Source: Xestospongia muta
Lineage: Eukaryota > Porifera > Demospongiae > Haplosclerida > Petrosiidae
NCBI GenBank assembly: GCA_963693285.1
Contig: OY848919.1
Span: 9,543,461 to 9,607,460, forward strand
Reading direction: 5' to 3'
DNA length: 64,000 nt
The translations under genes were made by a program, and so were the position numbers. Positions 10,531-21,139 of this stretch are shown here, one piece after another. A model generated the notes under the pieces. That model did no database searches. It was not told the DNA's origin and saw nothing but the letters and a program-made list of their open reading frames with translations. Numbering within the stretch: position 1 is the stretch's first letter; each line of letters starts with the position of its first letter.

Positions 10531-12042
10531 TCAGTTAGTACTCTCCAGTGAGTGTCCCATTTCGTTAATATACTCTACGTCCTGGTCCATATATCTCTCA
10601 TAATGTTCCTCAGCTATTAAATGTACATTGATTTCATTTTCTCTCACACGTAACTTGTAATGTTTAGCTAATATTATGAACACTATAAGAATAATAAGAA
10701 CAAACAAACTCTTAACTATATAATAGTAAACACTTAGACATGTCATCTCTTTTTCACACATAAATAGGTATTTGCTGTTTATAGTGAAAGTATAACCAAC
10801 ACCACGTGCTGCATACCATAGTCCAACTAACAAACCTCTCATTTCATGTGGAGACTGAGCTATTGTGAACTCTAAGGATGTTGGCAAAATTAAAGCATAT
10901 GATATTCCAAACAAAACTTCATAAACAACAGTAAACTTGTATGAGGTTGTGTCAAAATTAAAGTGGTCATTGCAAGCAAGTATTATGACATAATATATTG
11001 TTGTAAATAATGAGAATATCAGTCCAACTCCAATTCTTTTAAGCATACTTGGAATGTATTTGTGAAAACAAGGATGTATAATAAACTGATAGAAAAGGAT
11101 TAAAAGTGAAGCTACTAAACCATATAAAGCATTTTTGGAAATAAAGCAATCAAAAAAAGACAACTCTTCATTTGATTTATAGAAACTAATCCATTTAATA
11201 TTACCAGCACAAGCGAGACCAACAACACAGATAAATAATGGTGTCAATCGCATAACTACCTTGACATTCTCTACCTGCTCCTCTGTGAATGGTCCACCAT
11301 ACTTTTCCTTACCCAGGTCTAACCTGGAAGGATAATTCTCCTCCCAATAGGTTAAAGCACTACGATTCCTGGGATAATTATTTTGTCTGGCATAGTTGAG
11401 TACTTTAGCAGTCAATTTGACAGGATTAACAATGTGAGATGTAGTATCCAGCCAGTGTTTAAAGTGAAAGTTAGTGATAATGACTATAGAGACAGCCACA
11501 CCTGATAGCACATATGACACAATGGTAAACTGATTTATCAAGCATTGCACAATTGTGTCTACAAAAAAAATTATTGGTACACTCAATGAGTGCCAATATA
11601 TAATAGCACTTAGTTCATCACCTGAAGCACCAATAACTTGATCAATGTTAAATTGGACAATATTTGATCGTACACATGAGTATCCAATCACTTCTAGCAA
11701 ATAAGCAACACCACTTGTTATATGAAACAGCACATTATAATGTGATGAAGTCTTTATGATAAAAGCCAATCCAGCAATTATCCATGATATGAATGACATA
11801 TACACACCAGTAATGATAGATGTATACCTACCTACTTTTACATCAGCAAGTAGACCAAAAAAAGGATATAAAAAGAAAACAAGACAATATCCAATGTCAA
11901 AGATAATGTGACGAGCTCGATTATTATTTTCAGAATAGATAGTTGCTGCAAAATCTCTAATAAGACTTAAATGAGCAAACATAGAGAAATCCCAGAGAAT
12001 AATTAGCAGTGCTGATCTAGAATTGATCAAAAATCTTGACAT
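10531..12042 (-). CDS. POT/PTR-like MFS transporter, array copy 2, intact (503 aa)
   Basis: Open from ATG to stop with the same length and architecture as the copy at 2047: GLLADVKVGRY at residue 63, FNIDQVIGASGDEL near 131, KYGGPFTEEQVENVK near 247 and EFTIAQSPHEMRG near 391. Differences are mostly conservative, in helices 5, 7 and 10 and the 9-10 loop (CNDHFNFDTTS). It is closest to the copies at 56085 and 60150. Its promoter differs: the normal 390 bp between about 100 bp upstream of the ATG and the microsatellite, including the GATA dyad, are deleted, so ATGT repeats start only about 150 bp above the ATG. It could therefore be regulated differently or silent (inference). Confidence 0.88.
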   Translation of the reverse strand: MSRFLINSRSALLIILWDFSMFAHLSLIRDFAATIYSENNNRARHIIFDIGYCLVFFLYPFFGLLADVKVGRYTSIITGVYMSFISWIIAGLAFIIKTSSHYNVLFHITSGVAYLLEVIGYSCVRSNIVQFNIDQVIGASGDELSAIIYWHSLSVPIIFFVDTIVQCLINQFTIVSYVLSGVAVSIVIITNFHFKHWLDTTSHIVNPVKLTAKVLNYARQNNYPRNRSALTYWEENYPSRLDLGKEKYGGPFTEEQVENVKVVMRLTPLFICVVGLACAGNIKWISFYKSNEELSFFDCFISKNALYGLVASLLILFYQFIIHPCFHKYIPSMLKRIGVGLIFSLFTTIYYVIILACNDHFNFDTTSYKFTVVYEVLFGISYALILPTSLEFTIAQSPHEMRGLLVGLWYAARGVGYTFTINSKYLFMCEKEMTCLSVYYYIVKSLFVLIILIVFIILAKHYKLRVRENEINVHLIAEEHYERYMDQDVEYINEMGHSLESTN

Positions 12043-12191
12043 TTTTCCAGTTAATACATCTACAACTACAACAATTAATGATTAGATAGACTCAAAGAAT
12101 GTAGTCTTGCTTTCAGTACAAGCATTAAGAAAGTATTGAAGCTATACACAACACTACTATTATGAAAACATACGTTCATAATTATTAGTGC
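12043..12191 (-). promoter_or_regulatory. Shortened upstream flank of transporter 2
   Basis: Only about 150 bp separate the ATG from the ATGT tract. The breakpoint is GTGCATGTATG, which in the intact relative at 42642-42655 continues into 390 bp of promoter DNA. The deletion joins ATGT to ATGT, consistent with slippage or end-joining at the microsatellite. The unit at 61335 shares it. Confidence 0.6.
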
Positions 12192-12274
12192 ATGTATGTA
12201 TGTACGTATGTATGTAAGTATGTATGTATGTATGTATGTATGTATGTATGTATGTATGTATGTATGTATGTATA
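12192..12274. repeat. (ATGT)n microsatellite, unit 2
   Basis: About 20 ATGT repeats with ACGT and AAGT variants. The (AT)n partner found in other units is missing because of the promoter deletion. Confidence 0.95.
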
Positions 12275-12285
12275 TGTATATATGA

Positions 12286-12522
12286 TATGTGAGTTGATTT
12301 GCAAAAGGGACCACTTCTGTGAAAACATCTCAAAAACATGCAGTTGTCATGTACATAACCATACATTTTTCAATTGATGTTTACTAAATTATATCTTAGT
12401 TTTAAAAAGAATAGATAACTTGAAATGCAAAATTAGTAAGCATTTTATTAAAAACTGCATAGCACATGAAAGTGTTTTAATGGTTTGATAGAAGTAGTCC
12501 CTTTTCACAGATCAGGTTACAT
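12286..12522. mobile_element. MITE-like inverted-repeat element, unit 2
   Basis: Same ends as the element at 4211: GTGAGTTGATTTGCAAAAGG on the left, and AGAAGTAGTCCC followed by TTTTCACAGATCAGG on the right. The internal core is AT-rich and non-coding. Confidence 0.58.
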
Positions 12523-13270
12523 GCACACATTATATACACAATACGAATGTCTTTAATGATTTTAAACTAGTTATTAAGCATTAAACTTCAAATTTGTGAA
12601 TATTAGAATAATGTAATGTATAATACCTAATTTGTATATTTTATTTTCTGCATAACTATATTCACATTTCATATTATGTAAAGGAATATCTGGTATCTTC
12701 AAGGTAATGTTCATATAATGTACAATATTCTATGAATAGTTGTATATGCTTTAAAAGTGAGTTCTGGCTGGTTGTGGGTAAGTAAGCATTGCTTATGCAA
12801 GGATGTCTTAATATAATTTCTCTTTTAGTCCATTATAAGTTCATTAAATGAATCATTGATTATTATTTATCAGATATTTAAAAAGGGGAATCTCTTATAG
12901 TCCATGTTGGTACAGCTGCCTATATAACTGACATAATTATTATCATGCAACAGTAATATTGAATTCTGACAGTAAGTTTATTCTTGTTGGTGTTTTGTTG
13001 TGTTTCAAAAAACTATTCATTTTGTCAGGTTCTTCTTTAAATAATCAGAATTTTTTTTATGTACTTTAATTAACCCTCACTAATCTGCTTGGTGAGGTTA
13101 TAGTATATGCATTGAGTGAGTGTGCAATTTGGTAAGGTAGAAGTTTAACAAATCTTACATGGTAATCTTCACGTAACGTCTTCATTCTAGCTGGTGTACT
13201 TTTCTATGTTTGTATCTTAAAGGATTACAAAAATTTATATTGTCTACCTTGTTGAATATTTTAGCAGTGA
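12523..13270. other. Unit tail between MITE and next downstream flank
   Basis: Conserved non-coding tail found after each MITE (compare 61850-62600, nearly the same). It includes a TTAATTAACCCTCA block with a GGTGAGGTTATAGTATATGC match present in all units. No gene seen. Confidence 0.55.
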
Positions 13271-13602
13271 TGTTTTCCAATCAATCCTACTATCATATAT
13301 CTGGTATTCTTCTATCCTAGCCCCGGATCCTTCAAAATCTTAAAAAGATTTTTATACTTCTTATGTATTTAATTATACTAGTGTGGACTGGGAACAGCAA
13401 TAAGACCAATTATCATGTAACACTTAATCAGGTACATGTACATTAGTGATATAACTGGGTACTTAATATAAACAGAAAAGCTGAAATTATTAGATAGCAT
13501 GAAGAAGGATAAGGAAATAGAAATAGAGAATTGAACCAAAGAGAAAGAAGGTTAGTTATGATACTCTTAGTAGTACATACCATATATGGTTATGTTCTAT
13601 AG

Positions 13603-13665
13603 TTATTGATAAAGTATTAGTAGAGAAACAAGAAGAGATTGATAATTTGACTAAAGAGAAACAAG
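13603..13665 (+). CDS. Candidate 63-nt coiled-coil exon, copy 3
   Basis: Acceptor TTCTATAG and donor GTAAGC intact; the helix reads ...EKQEEIDNLTKEKQ. Directly after the donor this unit has a deletion that removes the segment lying between exon and CTGTACACTAAAG in other units. Confidence 0.42.
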
Positions 13666-14758
13666 GTAAGCTGTGTGTGACTGTACACTAAAGTAGATAT
13701 ACATAGGTACGTAGGGTTTGCCTTGCATATAAAAAGATATAGATTTAGTCATATTTCTGGCTCTGATCACTAGTCTGGCTAGAATAGACTAAACTTTAAC
13801 ATTTTCAGCATAATTTTTATATTATATCTAACTTATATTCTAACTTCAGTTCGTTTCTGATCTTGTTCATCTTCACACGCTCTAGACACCTTGCACACAT
13901 TATTCTGCTCTTTTCATTGGTTTAAATCGTCTTCTCCTTACTCATTTTAAATTTCTTGAATGACAAATGTCAATTATTTACTATAGACATAACTAAAGTA
14001 TGCTGTAAGTCTTGCATACCTGTGGTTCCAGGTTCCAGTAAAGCAATTATCACATTCCAAAACATGGCTAAACACATATATATCCATAAATTTGCGCAGA
14101 AACTAATAATATTTTTGTTGTATTTTTGATATAATAAATTATTTATTATTTCTGATTCATTTTGAAAGTATTTCACACCTTACTTAGTCAAAAGGAATAC
14201 TTACTACATGAACTAAAAGACATGTACGAAGCAACGGCTGCTACATGAAGTTACATGTCTTAGTTAATATATTGTGTTTTTAAAAAAGGATTTGTGAAAT
14301 TTAAGGAAACCAAGCACAGAATAGTAATTGTTATTCTCTTGATAGTTCTTAGAGAGTAACTAGACAAACATAATGAGAGGATATTGAGTGAAAGTAAAAG
14401 TGAGTTCTTATTAATTTGTACTCAAATCAAGCCATCTACATAATTTAGGTATATTATAGGTAATTGATATGACATTTCTCAAATGTCTGTGAACCACTCA
14501 AATGTGTGTATCTGTAACAATAAAATATAGAATTACATTGAACAAATAGCTATAAACAATAGTTATAATGTACAATACTTTTCATTTTATTGTAAGTATT
14601 ACAAACCATTGATTATAGTTAAGAGATAAAGCATATGTGATCGTCCAAACCAATAAAGTCCACATTAGTTAGTGTACATGATCAGGATTTGCTGAACATG
14701 CACAGATTATGTGATAGTGAATGGCATCTTTACATAGCAGCAATCCATGATCCATCAG

Positions 14759-14880
14759 GTACAATATTAGCAGTGATTAAACTGACAGGAATTATAATAT
14801 CTTTCTTTCTGTTTGTATATCTCTCATAATTATTACTATTATGTTAAACATTATAGGAATATTATTGAATTATGTACTGG
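14759..14880 (+). pseudogene. Echo of a plus-strand POT-like transporter (TM3 region)
   Basis: The block translates as a hydrophobic segment T-I-L-A-V-I-K-L-T-G-I-I-I-S-F-F followed by a stop. The same segment at 37752-37840 is continuous with a POT-like TM1-TM2 region, which identifies it as a TM3 remnant. Immediately upstream is a conserved open stretch (D-L-L-N-M-H-R-L-C-D-S-E-W-H-L-Y) of unknown origin. Confidence 0.45.
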
Positions 14881-15134
14881 TTTGTTTATTTCTAATGCAA
14901 CTTAGATCATGGAATCTGATAGAGTGTCAAAGATTTTATTATTAAAAAAAAGTAATATATTCACTGATAATATTAACAGTCCAAAGACTTTAATACAATA
15001 GTATTATAAACACCACACTTGTTTTTTCAAACATCTTGTTTACATAAACAAAAAAAAGTCTAAAATTGTAAAAGAGTTATATATACAATATATATACCCA
15101 TATACATACATATATGGATAGATGTAGAAATGTA

Positions 15135-15345
15135 TCAGTTAATACTGTAATACTCAAGTGAGTATTGGATCTCATTGTTATTATACTCTACTTCCTGATC
15201 CATATATCTCTCATAATGTTCCTCAGCTATTAAATGTACATTGATTTCATTTTCTCTTACATGTAACTTGTAATGTTTAGCTAATATTATGAACACTATT
15301 AGAATAATAAGAACAAGCACACTCTTAACTATATAATAATAAACA
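15135..15345 (-). pseudogene. Transporter relic: C-terminal fragment only
   Basis: Matches only the last helix and cytosolic tail of the array genes (VLIILIVFIILAKHYKL, then ENEINVHLIAEEHYERYMDQ). The last residues (EVEYNNNEIQYSLEYYSIN) are shared with the copy at 52017, so the two are sisters. At 15345 the gene is cut and joined to GTATAGTAAAA, which normally lies in the downstream flank of the next unit. Everything between has been deleted. Confidence 0.8.
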
Positions 15346-15900
15346 CTTTTGCATTGTATAGTAAAATGATAGATTTAGTCATATTTCTGGCTCTGATCCT
15401 TAGTCTGGCCAGAATAAACTAAATATTAGCATTTTCATAATAATTTCTGTATTCCTAATTATCTTCTAATTTCGGTTCGTTTCTGATCTTGTTCATTTTC
15501 ACATGCTCTAGATACCTTGCACACATTATTCTGCTCTTCTTATTGGTTTAAATTATCTTCTCCTTATTTACTTTTAATTTCTTGAATTATAATGACAATT
15601 ATTCTCTATGGACATAAGTTATGATATACTCTAAGTTTGCATACCTGTGGTTCCAGGTCCCAGTAAAGCAATTATCACATTCCAAAGCATGGCTAAACAC
15701 ATATATATCCATAATGTGTGGGCTGGGTACAGATTTATATTTTGTCTCTTTGGATGATATACTCACCTTAGTCTGTTGCTCTAGAGTATTAAGAGATTCA
15801 TTAAATTATATGTACTAGGATATAAATAAGCAGAAGTAACCAGAGGCACTAGATACAATGTAAGTGGTAACTATATTGTATATCGAGGTAAAGCTACCAA
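15346..15900. other. Truncated downstream flank after the C-terminal relic
   Basis: 15350-15710 matches the flank segment seen at 1365-1710. Array homology ends at about 15712. Then comes a short minus-strand exon-like block: acceptor ATACTCTAG, then AGCAACAGACTAAG and GTGAGT near 15775. Confidence 0.5.
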
Positions 15901-15939
15901 ATGTAAGGAAAGAATGGTAGGATTTCAGAGAGGTATTCT

Positions 15940-16110
15940 ATAACCACACCCACAAATATATATACCTAACAATAAGCATTAGACCCACACATTAACGTTC
16001 AGTAGCCTAATAACTATTTTGGGTGTGGCTTACTTTGGTCACACCTCATATGTAATTAATGCTTTAGATAGTCTTGTTTCCAGTCCAGGAAAGCTTTTGG
16101 ATGTAAGAGG
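15940..16110. repeat. Dispersed repeat with CCACACCC / GTGTGGC motifs, copy 2
   Basis: Homologue of 6830-7010: AACCACACCCAC, then TTTTGGGTGTGGCTTACTTT and ACACCTCATATGTAATTAAT. No coding frame. Confidence 0.5.
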
Positions 16111-16119
16111 CTGGCAATG

Positions 16120-16770
16120 AGACTATTCACTTGCTTTTTGGGTCTTTTTCAGTCCTCTATCTCGTTAATATACTTTTGTCTCTACTCTAGATACAATTGT
16201 ATAGTATTCTAATTATAAATGCTATCTACTCACCTTTATCTATTTGTTCTAATATAATAATGTATAATAAATTGGAAAGATTAGTTACAAAAACAAAACG
16301 TTCTACCTCAACTATGTGATACTACCAAATGTAATATATGCCACCAAATGTAATACTATCAAATGTAATACTCTTTATTACATGTTATAATTTTAAAATA
16401 TAGTGTGTGTTGTTAACCTACATGCCAGATTTAGAGATAGATGGATGTTTTGAACACTGATCCAAAGATGCTATAGAAATAAAAAAGAAATAAAGAGTAA
16501 AGATGTATTATGGCATATTGTAAACTAATATTCTATTGTAAATGTATACTCCAGATTAGGAGATAAATGGAGGTCTTGAGCCCTAATTTTGATGTCGAAC
16601 AATGCTTTAGAAATAAAGAGTAATGATGTATTACTTGATATTGGAAAATTGTAGTGTATGTTGTTACATTACTCATCAAATTAGGAGATATATGGAGGTC
16701 TTCAACCTTCATCCTGACATCCATGCTATAGAATCAAAACAAAAATAAAGAGTAATAATGTATTATATAA
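16120..16770 (-). repeat. Diverged tandem exon-like modules
   Basis: Three modules of about 120-125 bp (near 16400-16500, 16550-16630 and 16670-16760) carry the CCAGATT.GGAGAT.GATGG core and TAGAAATAAAA.A.ATAAAGAGTAA.GATGTATTA blocks of 4826-5049. On the minus strand they give short frames such as V-E-D-L-H-I-S-P-N-L. Many splice-like sites are mutated. Near 16215 a separate AACAAATAGATAAAG block precedes GTGAGT. Confidence 0.45.
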
Positions 16771-19060
16771 TGACATGATAATATTATATTGACAGTATTA
16801 CATTTTGACAGTATTGGATTTTGATAGTACACTGTGTTACATTTGACAGTATTAGTAGTACTTCATTTGATGGTATTACTTTTTGTAGTATTAGTTCATA
16901 ATGTTTAGGTACCAGTTCACATTTATACATTATTATAATTACAATTTTACCAAGTATAAAGTGCTTCATATGGATATAGGTTAGCGTTGGTGGGTGTTAC
17001 TCACAAAATATGCACTACTGTTAAGTTATACAATATGATACTAAATGTATGCACCATTACACTGATAAACAAATTGCATATCTTTAAGTATGAAAAATCA
17101 TATTATCAGTAATTAAATTGAGTGTATTGCAATATAATAGATGATGTTACCATGTGATGTTATATCCTACAAGACGAAAAGCTTGATAAAACTGGACATT
17201 ATCTTGTATGTTGTACAAACATAAATATAAAGAACATTAATTTAACCTTTCATTATTATTCAAAAGATAGGATAACGTCTAAAAACCAACAGAAAATATT
17301 AAGTTGAAAAAACATTTACCTTCGTAATTGTCTTCCTAAGCTGTCCCTACTGACAGTGATACATAAAAATATAATGTATAAGTTAATATCTAATAAAAAT
17401 GTGTAGTTTTTAATACCAGTAAATGTAGTAATATGAGATATCATTGAATAGAATGAAGTCTTGATGACTGGCTTGATAAACACTTATACAAGTAAATGAA
17501 GAAGTAAGCTTAAAGTTCACTCTCCTATTGTCTGTAGTCTATAGAAGAATATAACCTATAATATTGATTGAACATTGTACAACATTTAACAGACTAAACT
17601 CTAACAAATGTTCCTCAGAACAGTGCTAATATATAAACCTCAGTCTGTTTATACTGACATATAAAGAGTAAAAGTTAAGTTAACAAATTTGACAAACTAA
17701 ATATACACCTGTAACACACAGTGAGAGAACACAATATTAAATATTCAAGTCACTTACATATTCTTCATTATCAAGAAGTTAACACATAAATCTGACCATA
17801 TATTTTACTCCATTGATATCTGTGAACTAGAAAACATGTCAAACTTGTAAGGCAGTATCATTCTTCTTCATATCTTGCAACTGTAATTTCCTTATTATAG
17901 CGGTAAACTGTACATGCTCACGTGAATTGTAGTATACTGACGTAGTATACTAAATCAGTGTATTGCAAGTGAACTGAATTGAATTGAAGGTCTCTCATAC
18001 TACCTTATAGTATTGGTATGTTCCTAGTTTACATGTCTTATTGTATTGGGTTATATTGTCACTTTATGCGCTAACCCCTGGATAATGAAGAATATTTATG
18101 ACTGTTTTATATTTAAACTTACGTTCTATCACTATGTGTCACAGGTTTGTTCTGAGTTTGTAAAACTGGTTATCCAAATGTCTGTGTTAGTAGGGACAGT
18201 CTGGAGTTTGAATATATTTGGAAGAGTCCATTCCACTTAATTTGTCACTGTATATTCTTCTGGCAGCTGTAGATAAGAGATTAGTTAACTATAATGTTTT
18301 ACCTTTTATTTGTCAGTAAGAACAGGCTCATGATTTATGACTCCACTTATTAAAATAACAATGTTTTCTAATATTTCTGGGCTGCCTTTTGTGTCAAAAT
18401 TAGAAAATTATCATTATATATTAAATGAGTCATTTTTTATTATAAATCTCTTGATTTACTTTCCAATTTTGACGCAAATGACACCCTATAAATACCTTAA
18501 TATAAGGTACACATGTAAAATTGTGTATTAGTTTGTGTATTAATCAACAGTGTTATGTACTACTATTATTAATAACAACACTGGGTAGAAACAAGAAGGA
18601 ATGAGAAATAAGACTGTCATCAGTTCATTATTAGTGTGTTTTCTCTTTCTTCATAGGATTATATTCTAGTCCCATCTCATAAAATGGACAGAATATTGAA
18701 GAAATCAAGTTAATATTGAATTGATTAATTCAATATAGAATTGATTGATCTAATATCAACTGGATTGATCCAATATAGAAGTGTAATGTATCAACACTTA
18801 TTATAATTAGTCTACAGAATATTCTAGAACATAATTAGACAAGCAGAACCAGGCATCTATTATTTGTGGGCAATGGACAATTCAACAATAAATGTATAAT
18901 TAGTCTAGAATATTTTAGTACACTTCATGTTATATGATATATAAATTGATTAACTGTGTTAAAAACACAAAATACTTGTTAGTTTTAATGATTGTTGATC
19001 AAGTCATTTTCTTACATTGGTGCAGTGTGTAAGATTTCATATTGTAGATAGTAACACTAA
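16771..19060. other. Unique AT-rich stretch without a recognised gene
   Basis: I see nothing convincing. Minor features are short ATTTGACAGTATTA-type repeats at 16790-16890, two AGTATACT palindromes at 17930-17952, a degenerate AATTGATTNATNCAATAT tandem at 18715-18785, and two copies of ATAATTAGTCTA.AGAATAT about 90 bp apart (18805, 18895). Open frames of 60-64 codons at 18046 and 18337 have no family resemblance. Confidence 0.4.
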
Positions 19061-19068
19061 AACCTTTT

Positions 19069-19780
19069 CTTTTACCTGATACTTTCTCTGGTGGCTCAAA
19101 CTCTAGCTGGGATCAATGGATTGTTCATTTTGACAACTCTAAAGAGGTCAATGATTGAGAAGCTGCTATGAAGCTTTCTTTTTTGAAAGTTTGATTAATA
19201 GGTCAAACTCAAATAGTGTTTCAAAGACTATCCAAAGAAGACAAGTCCAGTTTTAATAATGCTGTGGTAGCACTGACAGTCCAATTTAAGCCTGAGAGTA
19301 AGCGTGAGCTATATCTAGCTGAGTTTTCAACACGAAAGTGTACAGGAATTAGGCTGATTATGCAGAAAATATTTGCATACTTTTCACAAAGGCTTACCCT
19401 GATTTATATTCTAAAGCCACAGAGCAAATGCTCTTACTTAGCTCATCTTTAGTATTCATTTGTTGTCAATTAGAAAGCACGGAAGACACTGGATAAAGCA
19501 ATAACTGCTACAATGCAGCTATACAAAGCAGATGATCTTTCAGCTAGTTCTCTCATTCACAACTCTTAATTACGGGAAATTAATGTTGTTGATTGAGCAC
19601 TTGTCTATTAAGATCACAATGCTAGAAGAAAAAATGAACACTCTTGTCCTTGACAACAACAGCCAAGCTCACCATCTAGATAATTAATTTGTTTTAACTG
19701 TCAGTAGCCTGCATATTTTGCACAGGGTTGCACAGCACCTTGCTATGCACAACAATAGCTGATCCAGGGAAACAAAAACC
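19069..19780 (+). pseudogene. Gypsy-type retrotransposon gag relic
   Basis: The plus strand reads P-D-T-F-S-G-G-S-N-S-S-W-D-Q-W-I-V-H-F, a typical start of Gypsy-class gag, and then hits a TGA at the end of a V-N-D stretch. 19216-19340 continues with FQRLSKEDKSSFNNAVVALT and FKPESKRELYLAEFSTRK, classic for this gag family. A frameshift follows, and AYPDLYSKATEQMLLL appears in another frame near 19392. At 19690-19731 a CCHC-like zinc knuckle is visible with a stop and altered residues inside. Several stops and shifts make it dead. No pol, LTR or env was found nearby. Confidence 0.7.
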
Positions 19781-20225
19781 CTCAGTCCAATGAAGGGTTG
19801 TGTTATTAATCAATTACTTAGTGTAAATCATAAAAATTGTTTTAGATGAGACCAAATCTTAAAGACTTATTTTGGAGTGTTATTGATGCAATAAAAATAG
19901 AAGTGTTTTTTTAATGCAATAATGATACTATGGTGATATGTAGCTTAAGTATTGTCAGTTAAAACTGTCAAATGGTAGTTTTTATTTTTTTTGCTTTATA
20001 TAATTTTCAATTATTATTTGTCATCTTGTAATGCAATGATCAACTTAATATATAAAGTAAATGGATACTTATATGGTTCTATCGGTAGTGATTGAGTGTC
20101 TATAGGCTTCCTTCGAATAAAAAAGCATATGATTTACTTGTTGTTAATGTAGCATTTGCTTTTGTTACTAATCTATCACTAAATTGTAGTTAATTCACAA
20201 ATTTCCATTATTTTTCCAAAAGTTT
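19781..20225. repeat. Dispersed repeat, copy 1 (partner 33200-33520)
   Basis: Blocks such as TAAGTATTGTCAGTTAAAACT, CATCTTGTAATGCAATGAT, CTTATATGGTTCTATCGGTA and GTAGCATTTGCTTTTGTTAC recur in order at 33240-33510. A shorter piece is at 6765-6830. No coding frame; the class is unknown. Confidence 0.5.
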
Positions 20226-20229
20226 GCTT

Positions 20230-20640
20230 CAAGGGAGAGTTACCTCGATCACTTACTCAAGCCACAATCCTTCCAATCTATGATTCTAGACAACAATATA
20301 ATGTAATAGGAACCAATTGATGTTATTATATCATCTACAGTTTTGATGTTGATTGTACATGAAGTGGTTTTGAGAGATCATTTCTGAATTGTTCTAGCTG
20401 ACTTTGCATAAACAGCATCAATGCCCTCTCAGTTCCATAGTCAACCCTTACTTTATCCTATAATCCAGAGTCCATGAATATCTCCTAAACAATGGAGAAT
20501 AAAGGTACTCTTTGGATGATCTTAAATGTTTTTACAAGTATATATGCTCATACATGATAACACAATTCTTCACTGGCATTGTGCTAGTGCTATTATTTTC
20601 CCAATGAATCCATGAACAATGCTTATGAGTAACACCAAAC
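20230..20640 (-). pseudogene. Decayed DDE integrase-core transposon relic
   Basis: On the minus strand, separated frames read I-V-H-G-F-I-G-K-I-I-A-L-A-Q-C (about 20580-20625), R-V-D-Y-G-T-E (about 20428-20450) and H-R-L-E-G-L-W (about 20262-20285). The spacing and order resemble an integrase core: the segment around the first Asp, the second Asp block, and the R-L-E-R-L-W type Glu block. This is as in eukaryotic integrase-core transposon proteins. Stops and frameshifts lie between every block. The assignment rests on short motifs only. Confidence 0.4.
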
Positions 20641-21139
20641 ATGATAAATTTTCATTCTGTTCTATATGAATTGAATGACTGCAGTAATTGGCTAAGAATA
20701 TTAATGGGTTGTTGAGGCAATAGACAATTAAACCACTTCTTTGTTGATGATATTGAGGTTAAAGGCTTTGAAGGGATGACCAAACTCTATTTTCTACTGT
20801 TCTAAAATTCTGATATTGAACAAACCTGTGTATGTTACCTGCCATACTCTCCTACAACTGGAAATAAGATTCAAGTTATTTTGTTTAATATTGCTTGTAG
20901 CATAACAATATAGAAATAAAATATCTATACAACATCCTTAACACTTTTACTGGAGAACACTACTATTATTAGAATGAAGTCTTATGTTTCGAATATTTTT
21001 GAAATAGTAGCTTATAAGGTCATTTACTTTGATAGATGAATAGTTCAGCATCAACAATTGCCCTTTCAAAGATGGACAGAACAAAGTAATGTAAGGTTGT
21101 AAATCTAAATAACAGTTTAGATCACTCCTTTTAATACAA
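20641..21139. other. No recognised feature
   Basis: AT-rich spacer between the integrase-core relic and the large palindrome. It may include more of the decayed transposon upstream part, but I found no alignable motif. Confidence 0.35.

Larger units (their letters stand above)
13271..15134. other. Downstream flank of unit 3, long type
   Basis: Carries the coiled-coil exon (13603-13665), the long-type insert (about 14110-14950) and the plus-strand transporter echo (14759-14880). It matches 62600-64000 at the right edge of the window. Confidence 0.55.

Noticed and set aside
13970..14176. Minus-strand frames in the flank (also 45329-45592, 63298-63504) containing C-L-A-M-L-W-N-V-I-I-A-L-L-E
   Set aside because: They are open by chance in low-complexity flank DNA and interrupted in sister units. 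They may hide an old hydrophobic exon, but I could not support it.
17930..17952. Paired AGTATACT palindromes as a regulatory operator
   Set aside because: Short, AT-rich and single occurrence; no gene nearby to regulate.
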